A DNA stretch of 64,000 nt from Akkermansia muciniphila (GTDB lineage: Bacteria; Verrucomicrobiota; Verrucomicrobiia; Verrucomicrobiales; Akkermansiaceae): assembly GCA_945888515.1 (NCBI GenBank), contig CAMDAD010000001.1, positions 62,001 through 126,000 on the forward strand. The letters run 5' to 3'. Position 1 is the stretch's first letter; each line of letters begins with the position of its first letter. The notes beneath the pieces are model-generated. The model was given only the letters and a program-made list of their open reading frames with translations. It ran no database searches and had not been told where the DNA came from. Shown here piece by piece: positions 18,217 to 28,589 of the stretch. The translations under genes and the position numbers were made by a program.

Positions 18217-18466
18217 GCATCAAATACAAAAGTCGTTGGGCTTCTTTTTCCAGTTGGAGTTCCGACCACTCTGGATGACGAAGGCGCAGCATGCCGATTT
18301 TCACTACTTTGGCGGTCTGGTAGAGAGCTTGAGAAATCCTGAGTTTTTCTTCCACCGTCAGCTTGCGCCGGGGATCCAACCGGGCAGCAAGAGGGATCGC
18401 CAATGGAGCATGATCAGTCATGGTATCACAATGAAAAAGTTTGATGTCATCGTGGATTACCCGCAT
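18209..18466 (-). CDS. Small partner of the NTase (85 aa)
   Basis: Overlaps the NTase start by 8 bp; LTVEEKLRISQALYQTAKVVKIGMLRLRHPEWSE. Confidence 0.65.
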   Translation of the reverse strand: MRVIHDDIKLFHCDTMTDHAPLAIPLAARLDPRRKLTVEEKLRISQALYQTAKVVKIGMLRLRHPEWSELQLEKEAQRLLYLMHD

Positions 18467-18487
18467 GGATGATCCCCCTCCACTGGT

Positions 18488-19429
18488 TCAGGAAATTTGG
18501 TCCCGGAAATAGGCAATCGTCTCGCGGATGCCGTCATCAAATGCCACGACCGGCTCCCAACCTAACAATTCTTTTGCCAGACGGATATCAGGCTTGCGGA
18601 CTTTCGGGTCATCGGGTGGCAGAGGTTTTTGATCGAGCACCAGAGGAATGCCAAATTGCTCCGAGACGGCCTCGGCGAATTGGCGGATGGTCATTTCATG
18701 CGGGTTGCCGCAATTGACCGGCAGATGGTAATCGCTCTGTGCCAATTTCCAGATGCCCGCGACAAGGTCGGAAACATAACAAAAGGATCGTGTTTGCGAA
18801 CCATCGCCGAAGATCGTCATCGGCTCTCCGCGCAAGGCCTGACCGATGAAGGCAGGAACAACGCGGCCATCATCGAGTCTCATCCGCGGACCGTAGGTAT
18901 TAAAAATACGAACAATTTTGGTATCGAGCCCATGCGCCCGATGATAAGCCATGGTGGCGGCTTCGGCATAGCGTTTCGCTTCATCATAGCAACTGCGCAC
19001 TCCGATCGAGTTCACATTGCCCCAGTAGCTTTCCGGTTGTGGATGAATTTCGGGATCGCCATACACCTCTGAGGTGGAGGCCACGAGGAACGTCGCACCT
19101 TTGCGCAAGGCAAGGTCGAGCGCGTTGTGAGTGGCATAGGATCCCGCCTTGAGCGTCTCGATAGGGATTTGCACGTAGTCGATCGGGCTGGCGGGAGACG
19201 CCATGTGAAAAATGTAATCGACCGGACCGTCTACATCGAAGGGCAAGGAGACATCTTGTTCGATGAATGAGAAATGCGAATGATCCGTTAGGTGCCCGAT
19301 GTTACGTGAGTGACCCGTTACGAAATTATCCAGAGCGATGACACGCAAGCCATCCGCGAGCAAGAGATCGATGAGATGCGAAGGCACAAATCCTGCCCCG
19401 CCGGTAACGACTGCTGTTTTTTGATTCAT
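18488..19429 (-). CDS. uxs: UDP-glucuronate decarboxylase (UDP-xylose synthase)
   Basis: [56 protein letters not shown]. Confidence 0.92.
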   Translation of the reverse strand: MNQKTAVVTGGAGFVPSHLIDLLLADGLRVIALDNFVTGHSRNIGHLTDHSHFSFIEQDVSLPFDVDGPVDYIFHMASPASPIDYVQIPIETLKAGSYATHNALDLALRKGATFLVASTSEVYGDPEIHPQPESYWGNVNSIGVRSCYDEAKRYAEAATMAYHRAHGLDTKIVRIFNTYGPRMRLDDGRVVPAFIGQALRGEPMTIFGDGSQTRSFCYVSDLVAGIWKLAQSDYHLPVNCGNPHEMTIRQFAEAVSEQFGIPLVLDQKPLPPDDPKVRKPDIRLAKELLGWEPVVAFDDGIRETIAYFRDQIS

Positions 19430-20610
19430 AGTGAGGAAGTGGAAGATGCTTGGTATTTCTGGATTAACTTTTCCGACTCGGTCAATGCCATCCCGGTCAC
19501 CTGATCCATGTTGTAGTAGCGGTAGGTGCCGAGGCGACCGATGAATGAGACGTTCGTCTCTTTTTCTGCGAGTTGGTGATAGCGTGCGTAAAGTTGTGCG
19601 GTGATGTCCGTTGGGACCGGATAGAACGGTTCTTTGTCCGGCGTCCAGTCCTCCGGAAACTCGCGGATCACTGTCGTGGCATCGATTTTCTGACCTGTCA
19701 CATGCTTGATCTCCACCGTGCGTGTATAGGGGACATCTAGGTCAGGATAATTCACTTGCAGCGCCGGCTGCCAGAACCCTTCTTTGCCGGAAATTTCCGC
19801 GCGCGCGCGCAATTCTTCGCCGCTATGCGTTTCGCGTTCGAAACGGAGGGAGCGATAGGGCAAGGATCCGTAACAGTGATCGTAATACTCGTCGATCGGT
19901 CCGGTGAAGATCATGTGCCGATACTCCCAGTTTTTTTGCTCATCTTTGTAGTCGACTCCTAAGCGAACTTCAAGGTTCGGCGAGTGGGCTATCATTTTTT
20001 CAAACAAGGCCGTGTAGCCGCGGAGTGGCATGGCTTGGAACGACTCCGTGAGGTAGCGGTCATCGCGATTCAAGCGGATGGGAATGCGACCGCAGACCGA
20101 TGCCTGCAACTCGCGAGGGTGACGTTTCCATTGCTTGAGCGTGTAGGGCTCGAAAAAGATGCGGTAAAAATCCCACCCCACTTGGCTCAGAATCACTTCC
20201 TCCGAATTTTGCGGATGCGCGATGTCTTGTTTGTGCGACTCAAGATATTCGCGCCACTCCGTCTCGGTGGACTCTCTTCCCAGCCATTCTTCAAAGGTAT
20301 TCAAATTGATCGGGAAACTCCAGAAGCGCTCTTGGGTAAAACTTTTGATTCGATAGGAAACCTCATGCCACTCAGTAAATTGCGAAAGGTATGCGACGAT
20401 GCGAGCGGAGTTGCTGCGAAAATAGTGAGGACCATACGGATGGATCAGCACTCCCGCTTGATCGTAACAATCATAGGCATTGCCGCCGATGTGATCTCGT
20501 TTATCGACCACCACACAACGGAATCCCGCTTGGCTCAGCCGCTCAGCAGCGACCAACCCGGAAAACCCCGCGCCTACGATCAAAAAATTAACTTGAGCTG
20601 AGGGTCCCAT
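19426..20610 (-). CDS. glf: UDP-galactopyranose mutase
   Basis: [42 protein letters not shown] at 20610 (TTG at 20628 also possible). Confidence 0.94.
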   Translation of the reverse strand: MGPSAQVNFLIVGAGFSGLVAAERLSQAGFRCVVVDKRDHIGGNAYDCYDQAGVLIHPYGPHYFRSNSARIVAYLSQFTEWHEVSYRIKSFTQERFWSFPINLNTFEEWLGRESTETEWREYLESHKQDIAHPQNSEEVILSQVGWDFYRIFFEPYTLKQWKRHPRELQASVCGRIPIRLNRDDRYLTESFQAMPLRGYTALFEKMIAHSPNLEVRLGVDYKDEQKNWEYRHMIFTGPIDEYYDHCYGSLPYRSLRFERETHSGEELRARAEISGKEGFWQPALQVNYPDLDVPYTRTVEIKHVTGQKIDATTVIREFPEDWTPDKEPFYPVPTDITAQLYARYHQLAEKETNVSFIGRLGTYRYYNMDQVTGMALTESEKLIQKYQASSTSSL

Positions 20611-20633
20611 GAATCCGTGCGTGTTCAAAAAAA

Positions 20634-20649
20634 CCTACGCTACCGCCCT
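20634..20649 (-). promoter_or_regulatory. ops-like element AGGGCGGTAGCGTAGG upstream of glf
   Basis: Contains exact GGCGGTAGCGT on the transcribed-sense strand ~25 nt before the glf ATG. Confidence 0.65.
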
Positions 20650-20765
20650 TGGTCGCATGCCTATGTTGCGGCAAAACCTCTCGAAGAAATCGGAAGATGG
20701 ACGGAGATGGGAAATATCTCTGTGAACAAATTCGTTCGAAGCAACGGTATCCGCCGACCTATTTT

Positions 20766-20783
20766 GTTCAAGAAAAAATGAAC
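20766..20783. promoter_or_regulatory. GTTCA-N8-TGAAC palindrome (leader copy 3)
   Basis: gttcaagaaaaaatgaac; same architecture at 670-687 and 9408-9425. Confidence 0.55.
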
Positions 20784-20993
20784 AAACAACCCGTTTTTTT
20801 GGAGATTTGCCGCTCTCAAAAAAACCTAACGAGACCATGCTTTTCCTTGACAATCAAGAAATAACAATTTTCCCGCGACTGCGGAATACTGTGAGCCAGT
20901 CCTCAGGTGACAGGAAGCGATTGACCCCCTCATCCGTTTGGTTGCCGCGTGAAGACCCTGCCAGATGCGAGAGTCTCCTAACGCCACGATTTT

Positions 20994-22166
20994 TTACCAT
21001 TGAAACCCGATACCCAGATTCACGGAAAAACCGTCCAAATCTGCTTTTGCGGAGGAAACTTGATTCGATGCTTGGATACTGTCCGACAAATCAAAGCGAA
21101 CCTGCGAGAAGATTTTCCAGCTCTCATCCTCACCGATATCAAAGACCGAACCCACGGCGACATATAGACCGGGCAAAAACTTCGATTTTTGAGATTTTTG
21201 GTCGAAGTTTCCGACAACTTCATTTTGGTCGCGGACAGTCGTCTGCGAATTCATCGTTAGTTTGGCATAGTTCAACGCAAGACCTGCTTGCACATCGATG
21301 CCCTCTGCACGAAGAAGCCTACCCAGTTGTGACTGACTTGGCTCAATTCTGCGAACGATACCTCCGAGAGAAAAGGTTTGAAGATCCAGATCCACATTGG
21401 TGTTGGTGAATCCCGACAAGCCAGAGGAAGCGTCGGAAATTTGCCGATCAATCGGCAAGTTATCGAGCAATGGTCCTGGCGGCAGCGCCGGCCCCGAGTA
21501 AGGCGCTGATGGTGGCTGAATACCGTAAAGGAAAAACTCATCGGTGATCGATTGGCGATTTACGGATAAATTTTCGTTGTGCCCCGTATCCATGGGAATC
21601 CACGACCAGGAAATAACAAAACCTCTCTCTTGCCAGTAGCTGTTGGGATCAAAATCCAGCCACCTGCGCGCTTCAATATAGGGAAATGCCTCCTCATCCG
21701 ATCCTGTAGCGTGCCGGTATCCCGCGATTCCCGCTCCGCCGGACGCAGTCAGGTATAGGCTCTGGTTTCCTGGTGAATCCCATGGCTGACTCGAATCCCA
21801 CTGCTGGCTCGACTGCCTCACTTGACTCGCGTTTTCATAACCCCAATTTGTCGTAAGATTGAACTGAGAGCCGATGTTGACAAAACCATCATCATAGGTT
21901 CGGTTAGCCTCAGAATCAACCGCGCCAACGCCTGAGAACAAGGCCGATGAGTTTTGTTCAAGAGAACCTGGGGCGCCATTCAGGGTCATAGGCCCGGAAA
22001 TCAGGCCGACGTCAAAGCTCTGCCTGATCCCTAAACCACCGTGAATCTCCCATCGCGGGGACGAACCTTTGTCTCCCTCAAAAGTAATGACAGATTTCGA
22101 TTCAGCCTGAGCATGACTCATCATGAAACAATAGAGGACTGTCGACGACAAGAATTTCGTTTTCAT
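20994..22166 (-). CDS. Outer-membrane beta-barrel-type protein (hypothetical)
   Basis: Signal peptide-like N-term; C-term LDGFSVNLGIGFQW. Confidence 0.6.
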   Translation of the reverse strand: MKTKFLSSTVLYCFMMSHAQAESKSVITFEGDKGSSPRWEIHGGLGIRQSFDVGLISGPMTLNGAPGSLEQNSSALFSGVGAVDSEANRTYDDGFVNIGSQFNLTTNWGYENASQVRQSSQQWDSSQPWDSPGNQSLYLTASGGAGIAGYRHATGSDEEAFPYIEARRWLDFDPNSYWQERGFVISWSWIPMDTGHNENLSVNRQSITDEFFLYGIQPPSAPYSGPALPPGPLLDNLPIDRQISDASSGLSGFTNTNVDLDLQTFSLGGIVRRIEPSQSQLGRLLRAEGIDVQAGLALNYAKLTMNSQTTVRDQNEVVGNFDQKSQKSKFLPGLYVAVGSVFDIGEDESWKIFSQVRFDLSDSIQASNQVSSAKADLDGFSVNLGIGFQW

Positions 22167-22200
22167 AGTTTTTCTTTAAGGACTGTGTGGGGGGCTATGT

Positions 22201-25200
22201 TCAATTATCAAGAGGGGTGATGGGAAGTGCGATCACGCGATAGAATCGGGACGGAACATCTCGGGGATGGCTCATTGTTTTGGGCGCGCCGTTGTCAATC
22301 CATTGCGTCTTGTTCGCATTCGCAGTCACGGTGGGTGCAACACGAATCCATGTAGACAAGTCATGACTGTATTCCACGGCGTAGGAAGCACCTACCACCG
22401 AAGTCCATTCGATCAATGAGTCACCATTGAATAGCCTGATAAAGTTTACCGTAGGCGCATCGGTATTAGGAGCCTTGTTGGGCGGCAATGGCGTTGTCGT
22501 CGGTGGCACCAACGTATCCGTTGTGTAAACAGGATTCGGAAGAACCGCACCCTTACCGCCATTCGTGGAACTCAGTGGTTGATACAGCACCTCGATAGTG
22601 AAGGTAACAGAATCTCCATTTTCACCATTCTTGGATAAGATTCCGTCGTAACGTATTCCCCCACCCTGATCATTCGAATTGAACAGCGTAGCGCCTGGAA
22701 TCAACGTGACTTGAAAACGGAATCCATGAATCGCATGAGCATGCAAGTTCTCCGCTTCGATTTGCTGCTTGTAAAGTCCCGATTGACGGTCCAAGCGCAG
22801 TTCGGTCAGTGGGGTAAACTTGATTGCCTTGTAGCTCATCACATTGACAACAAAGAGCACTTGGTCCGGATCGATGCCAGGCGCGGTCGCCTCAACCACC
22901 ACCGGGTATTTGTTATCAGCACCGACCGCTGTATCATACACGGCAGGAACAACAAAAGCGAGATTGATTACGCCAGTGTCCACATAACTGCCTGCATCCA
23001 CTCCACCAACGACTCCGTAAGAACTGAATCCATTGAAATAGTCGCTGTAAGGAGAAATGACAGTAGTCCCTTCCATGACATAAAGCTCCACCACGCGATC
23101 CGGCACACGGGCCGTTCCTGCGTAGTCGCCACCGCCGGTATTGCTTGCCACCAGTTGGAAAATCTCCGTGCCTTCCTCGATGCCATCATTGACAAGCGCG
23201 ACACGAACTTGCAATTGACCACTTTCGGGAAGCGTAATGAATCCATCGACATAAGGCACCCACGATACTCCATCGAAGTATTCGATTCCAGGACCGTAGT
23301 CATTTTGTTTCGCTGTTGCCTCCTCGGTGCGGAGTGACACTTGCTGATTCGATGCTCCTGTGACGGTAAAGACAGCAAAACCGAGGCTCTCATGGACTGT
23401 AAGATCCGTAACGGTCAGAGGACGATCGTCGTCAAGAGGCTGCCCTGGCGGAAGAGCGGACACACCTGTCGTATTTTCCTCAGCAAAATAATTACCCGAA
23501 CCATTATCGAAAATGGTTCCCACACCCTCTTCCTGAGGACTTGGTTTACCGCCAGTATTTGTGGCTACGACACGGAATGTTTCGGGGCCGTCAGTTTTTA
23601 ACTCTTTCTCGGGAGACAGAGCCACGCGCACTAGCAACTTGCCAGTATTGTTCAGTTTGACGGGAACGCCTGATGAGTATACCACCCATTTACTACCATC
23701 GTAGTAGTGAAGGACTTCGAGTCCGCTGCTTTGTCCAGGACCATCCTGATCCGTCAGACTGAGCATGACTTGTTGACTAGCCGCGCCTATAACGGTGAAG
23801 ATAGCATACGGAGAACCTTCGTTGACGTCCACGACATCGATGCTCAGCACGCGGTCATCATCGAGGATGATGTTTTCGTCGAGTAGCTCCTGGGGAGTTG
23901 CGGGGTCGAGTGCGTCATCGATCCAGTAGTCGCCGGTGCCGTCGTCGTAGATGGTGCCGACTCCGTCTTCTTTGGCGCTCGCTTTACCGCCGGTGTTTGT
24001 TGCGACCAGACGGAAGGTTTCTGGTCCATCGACGTCGGTTTCTTGCTCGGGAGCAATCGCCACTCGCACACGCAGGCTTCCGGTGTTGTTCAGATTCACG
24101 ACATCACCTGTGTTGTAAACAACCCACTTCGTGCCGTCGTAGTATTGCAAGCCGGTAAGGTCTTTGCCGTCGGCGTTTTGATCTGCGAGGCTGAGTGTGA
24201 GTTGTTGGTTGGCTGCGCCGGTGATGGTGAACACGGCGAAAGGAGAACCTTCGTTGACGTCCACCACATCGATGCTCAGCACGCGGTCGTCATCGAGGAT
24301 GATGTTTTCATCGAGTAGTTCTTGGGGAGTTGCGGGGTCGAGTGCGTCATCGATCCAGTAGTCGCCGGTCCCGTCGTCGTAGATGGTGCCAACGCCGTCT
24401 TCTTTGGCGCTCGCTTTGCCGCCGGTGTTCGTTGCGACCAGACGGAACGTTTCCGGTCCATCGACGTCGGTTTCTTGCTCGGGAGCAATCGCCACTCGGA
24501 CACGCAGGCTTCCGGTGTTGTTCAGATTCACCACATCACCTGTGTTGTAAACGACCCATTTGGTGCCGTCGTAGTATTGCAAGCCGGTAAGATCTTTGCC
24601 GTCGGCGTTTTGATCCGCGAGGCTGAGTGTGAGTTTTTGGTTCGCCGCACCGGTGATGGTGAAGACAGCGAAAGTTGAGCCTTCGTTGACGTCCACCACA
24701 TCGATGCTCAGCACGCGGTCGTCATCGAGGATGATGTTTTCGTCGAGTAGTTCCTGGGGAGTCGCGGGGTCGAGAGCATCCTCGATCCAGTAGTCGCCGG
24801 TGCCGTCGTCGTAGATGGTGCCGACTCCGTCTTCTTTCGCACTGGCTTTACCGCCGGTGTTCGTTGCCACCAAACGGAACGTTTCGGGTCCATCGACGTC
24901 GGTTTCTTGCTCGGGAGCAATCGCCACTCGCACACGGAGAGTGCCGGTGTTGTTCAAGTTCACCACATTACCTGTGTTGTAAACGACCCACTTCGTGCCG
25001 TCGTAGTATTGCAACCCGGTAAGGTCTTTGCCGTCGGCGTTTTGATCCGCGAGGCTGAGTGTGAGTTGTTGATTGGCCGCGCCAGTGATGGTGAAGACAG
25101 CATACGGGGAACCTTCGTTGACGTCCACGACGTCGATGCTCAGCACGCGGTCGTCATCGAGGATGATGTTTTCGTCGAGTAGTTCCTGGGGAGTCGCGGG

Positions 25201-28200
25201 GTCGAGCGCGTCATCGATCCAGTAGTCGCCGGTGCCGTCGTCGTTGATCGTGCCAACGCCGTCTTCTTTGGCGCTCGCTTTGCCGCCGGTGTTCGTTGCC
25301 ACCAAGCGGAAGGTTTCGGGTCCATCGACGTCGGTTTCTTGCTCGGGAGCAATCGTCACTCGGACACGCAGGCTTCCGGTGTTGTTCAGATTCACGACGT
25401 CACCTGTGTTGTAAACAACCCACTTCGTGCCGTCGTAGTATTGCAAGCCGGTAAGGTCTTTGCCGTCGGCGTTTTGATCCGCGAGGCTGAGTGTGAGTTT
25501 TTGATTGGCCGCGCCGGTGATGGTGAAGACAGCGAAAGGTGAGCCTTCGTTGACGTCCACGACATCGATGCTCAGCACGCGGTCGTCATCGAGGATGATG
25601 TTTTCGTCGAGTAGCTCCTGGGGAGTCGCGGGGTCGAGTGCGTCATCGATCCAGTAATCGCCGGTGCCGTCGTCGTAGATCGTGCCGACGCCGTCTTCTT
25701 TGGCGCTCGCTTTGCCGCCGGTGTTCGTTGCGACCAAGCGGAAGGTTTCGGGTCCATCGACGTCGGTTTCTTGCTCGGGAGCAATCGCCACTCGCACACG
25801 GAGAGTGCCGGTGTTGTTCAAATTCACGACGTCACCTGTGTTGTAAACGACCCACTTCGTGCCGTCGTAGTATTGCAAGCCGGTAAGGTCTTTGCCGTCG
25901 GCGTTTTGATCCGCGAGGCTGAGTGTGAGTTGTTGATTGGCCGCGCCGGTGATGGTGAACACGGCGAAAGGAGAACCTTCGTTGACGTCCACCACATCGA
26001 TGCTCAGCACGCGGTCGTCATCGAGGATGATGTTTTCGTCGAGCAGTTCTTGGGGAGTAGCGGGGTCGAGAGCATCGTCGATCCAGTAGTCGCCGGTGCC
26101 GTCGTCGATAATCGTGCCGATGCCAGTTGCGGAAGTAATGCCCGGCTGAGTCGCCGTCAGCGTAAATGTCTCCGCATTTTCAAAATCCGTATCTTGCGTG
26201 ATCGCCACCCGCACCGATAAAACCCCTCCTGCGGGAAGCGCGACTTCGGAATTGGCCGTGTAATCCACCCAGATCAGACCGTTGAAATACTGCAACTGTG
26301 TTCCTAAGTCTGTGCCCAAGGTTGCATCACGATCTGTCGACGCGATCGTATTGCCGAGGGAAAGTGTCACCTTTTCACCTGCCACTCCACCCACTGCAAA
26401 CACCGCACGAGGCGACGCTTCGTTCACCGTCACGCTGGAGACCGTCAACCTGCGGTCATCATCCAAAACAGGATAACCCGCATCCGTGGGGAGACTCGGA
26501 GTGGATGTGTTGTTTTCTGTTAGGAAAATATCGCCAGTTCCGTCATCTTTGATTGTGCCGATACCCGTAGCTGATGTTCCCCCTGTGTTAGTGGCAATCA
26601 GAGTAAATGTCTCGGCGTTCTCAAAATCCGTATCCTGCGTGATCGCCACCCGAACCAACAAGACGCCGCCCACGGGAATCGTGACTTGCGCATTGGCGGT
26701 GTAATCCACCCAACTGACACCGTTGAAAATCTGCAACTGCGTGGCCAAATCCGTGCCCAGGGTCGCGTCACGATCCGTCGATGCACTGGTGTTACCCAAA
26801 GCGAGCGTCGCTTTCTGGCCTGCGGTTCCGCTCACTTCAAACACCGCGCGCGGCGATGCTTCGTTCACTGTCACACTAGAGACAGTGAGCGGCGGGTCAA
26901 CAACCGCGCCTGGACCCACCAAAAGCCATGTGCTCGTATCGGCTGTGTTCGTATTGTCAAAAGAACCGCCGGAAAGATCACTCGACGAGTTCTGATCGTG
27001 CCAGAGGAACTTGCTCTTGTCGAGAGAACTGGACTGCGATGACCATGCCCTGACTCCCGCACTCGCAAGGGCTGCAGTCAAACTCAATTTGCTTCGTGAA
27101 ATCGCGATCTCGAGTTGTCCACCGTTCACTCGAAACCAAGTGTCTTGCGAACTGAGAGACACATTCGTGTCATAGCCATCCCCTTTGGTCCCACTGCTGA
27201 TGTTTGAGGTAGTGATGCTAGAGCCGCCAACATCATTATTTGCATCTCGATAAAGCGAAAACCTAGACTGATTGTTAGTCCAAGCAGTCTGCGATAGAGT
27301 CCCATCTTCCTCGTGGAGATATTGCACCCAAAAGTCCGGACGGACATCCGTGGCTTTATCAACCTCAAGTTCGTAATAATAATAACCTTTATTGATGATC
27401 CCATTGACGGTCATCTTGAATATGATGAAATCGTCATTGTAGGTCAAATCTACTTGCTTGATGTCAAAGTTTCTCGGACCTCCGTTGGAAGTGTTACTGA
27501 ATAACAAGTTTTCATATACATCAGACGCGTAACTTTGCTCCGTGCCTGCGTTTCCAGGCAAATCAGAGGTAGCTTGCCCGTGGGCTGGGTTGGTTCCGTA
27601 TGATGAGAAAAAATAATCGGATTGGGTGCTTTGGGGCGTCCAAGTCGACGGTGGAGTCGCCGCTTCCACCGCAATCGGCATCCCGTCGATACTCAATACG
27701 CGATGGTCGGAGGGCGTAGAGGAACGAGCCATGGCGATTTGGGGAGTGAGCATCCGCTGGGTAAGCGCATGGGCGAAAGCTTTACCTTCGTCACCACAAG
27801 TGTCGGTCTGGTCGTTCAATCGACGATCGATCGCGTGACCCAATTCCTCCAGTATGACCGTTTCGAGCGCATCAGCCGAGGATCTTTCCGCCCACTGGCT
27901 GTTTATGTAGATTCTCTCCGTGTGCGAGTGGCTATCAGAAGCATAAGCCGCGAACAATCCGGCCATTTCCTCGTGTTTTCTGACGTCAAAATCCAGTGCA
28001 AAGCCCTTGCCGGCCATCAGATCGCTTCTCAACTCGGTGAGACGTTTCTCAAACAATTCGTGTGGTGTGCCTGTGTTGCCATAAATCTGCCTCAGCAGCT
28101 CAGAAAATTCTTCGTTGGCGGCCTTCTGGACTAAGAGACGATGAGTAACCTCAAGGGAATCGCACACCGCTTGACGTGACGCAGTTGAAACGCCTGCACC

Positions 28201-28356
28201 GATCACATTCATCGACCCAACGCGCATGGGAACAGCCCATGACTGCGAGCCATCCATGCGCCCATCGCGGGTTTTTTTCGCGAAAAACGCCATCGCCAGC
28301 GCTAGCCCTAGCAGGGCAAATAGACGAGTATACCAGTGGAAAACGATTAATTTCAT
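22201..28356 (-). CDS. Giant secreted Calx-beta-like repeat protein (2051 aa)
   Basis: Signal peptide, EELGHAIDRRLND near the N-term, tandem VLSIDVVDVNEGSPFAVFTITG repeats, C-term SYAVEYSHDLSTWIRV...FYRV. Confidence 0.85.
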   Translation of the reverse strand: MKLIVFHWYTRLFALLGLALAMAFFAKKTRDGRMDGSQSWAVPMRVGSMNVIGAGVSTASRQAVCDSLEVTHRLLVQKAANEEFSELLRQIYGNTGTPHELFEKRLTELRSDLMAGKGFALDFDVRKHEEMAGLFAAYASDSHSHTERIYINSQWAERSSADALETVILEELGHAIDRRLNDQTDTCGDEGKAFAHALTQRMLTPQIAMARSSTPSDHRVLSIDGMPIAVEAATPPSTWTPQSTQSDYFFSSYGTNPAHGQATSDLPGNAGTEQSYASDVYENLLFSNTSNGGPRNFDIKQVDLTYNDDFIIFKMTVNGIINKGYYYYELEVDKATDVRPDFWVQYLHEEDGTLSQTAWTNNQSRFSLYRDANNDVGGSSITTSNISSGTKGDGYDTNVSLSSQDTWFRVNGGQLEIAISRSKLSLTAALASAGVRAWSSQSSSLDKSKFLWHDQNSSSDLSGGSFDNTNTADTSTWLLVGPGAVVDPPLTVSSVTVNEASPRAVFEVSGTAGQKATLALGNTSASTDRDATLGTDLATQLQIFNGVSWVDYTANAQVTIPVGGVLLVRVAITQDTDFENAETFTLIATNTGGTSATGIGTIKDDGTGDIFLTENNTSTPSLPTDAGYPVLDDDRRLTVSSVTVNEASPRAVFAVGGVAGEKVTLSLGNTIASTDRDATLGTDLGTQLQYFNGLIWVDYTANSEVALPAGGVLSVRVAITQDTDFENAETFTLTATQPGITSATGIGTIIDDGTGDYWIDDALDPATPQELLDENIILDDDRVLSIDVVDVNEGSPFAVFTITGAANQQLTLSLADQNADGKDLTGLQYYDGTKWVVYNTGDVVNLNNTGTLRVRVAIAPEQETDVDGPETFRLVATNTGGKASAKEDGVGTIYDDGTGDYWIDDALDPATPQELLDENIILDDDRVLSIDVVDVNEGSPFAVFTITGAANQKLTLSLADQNADGKDLTGLQYYDGTKWVVYNTGDVVNLNNTGSLRVRVTIAPEQETDVDGPETFRLVATNTGGKASAKEDGVGTINDDGTGDYWIDDALDPATPQELLDENIILDDDRVLSIDVVDVNEGSPYAVFTITGAANQQLTLSLADQNADGKDLTGLQYYDGTKWVVYNTGNVVNLNNTGTLRVRVAIAPEQETDVDGPETFRLVATNTGGKASAKEDGVGTIYDDGTGDYWIEDALDPATPQELLDENIILDDDRVLSIDVVDVNEGSTFAVFTITGAANQKLTLSLADQNADGKDLTGLQYYDGTKWVVYNTGDVVNLNNTGSLRVRVAIAPEQETDVDGPETFRLVATNTGGKASAKEDGVGTIYDDGTGDYWIDDALDPATPQELLDENIILDDDRVLSIDVVDVNEGSPFAVFTITGAANQQLTLSLADQNADGKDLTGLQYYDGTKWVVYNTGDVVNLNNTGSLRVRVAIAPEQETDVDGPETFRLVATNTGGKASAKEDGVGTIYDDGTGDYWIDDALDPATPQELLDENIILDDDRVLSIDVVDVNEGSPYAIFTVIGAASQQVMLSLTDQDGPGQSSGLEVLHYYDGSKWVVYSSGVPVKLNNTGKLLVRVALSPEKELKTDGPETFRVVATNTGGKPSPQEEGVGTIFDNGSGNYFAEENTTGVSALPPGQPLDDDRPLTVTDLTVHESLGFAVFTVTGASNQQVSLRTEEATAKQNDYGPGIEYFDGVSWVPYVDGFITLPESGQLQVRVALVNDGIEEGTEIFQLVASNTGGGDYAGTARVPDRVVELYVMEGTTVISPYSDYFNGFSSYGVVGGVDAGSYVDTGVINLAFVVPAVYDTAVGADNKYPVVVEATAPGIDPDQVLFVVNVMSYKAIKFTPLTELRLDRQSGLYKQQIEAENLHAHAIHGFRFQVTLIPGATLFNSNDQGGGIRYDGILSKNGENGDSVTFTIEVLYQPLSSTNGGKGAVLPNPVYTTDTLVPPTTTPLPPNKAPNTDAPTVNFIRLFNGDSLIEWTSVVGASYAVEYSHDLSTWIRVAPTVTANANKTQWIDNGAPKTMSHPRDVPSRFYRVIALPITPLDN
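23838..26100 (-). repeat. 432-bp (144-aa) tandem coding repeats, ~5 near-identical units plus divergent flanking units
   Basis: DNA landmark (cagcacgcggtc) recurs at exact 432-bp spacing: 23844, 24276, 24708, 25140, 25572, 26004. Confidence 0.93.
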
Positions 28357-28589
28357 AAGTAGGGGTGAAAAAGTGTAGATTAGTAGAAGGATTCTACTTT
28401 GGGGTAAGGCGTGAAAGGGTAATTTTCCGTTTGCCGTCTTGTCAAGTCATTAATTTTTCGCTTCCGATAGTCTTAGTAGCATGAAAATGGCTTCGATTTG
28501 CCACGTTCGACGATTCAGAGCAGCTCTCGTTACCACAGTTCACCAGAACACCAAGAAGTAATCTTCGTGGGAATCAGTGGACGAAATGT

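Noticed and set aside
23844-26220. Periodic antisense ORFs of 60-149 aa across the Calx-beta repeats
   Set aside because: They recur with the 432-bp sense repeat and have Arg/Ser-rich or unnatural composition; artefacts of repeated coding DNA.
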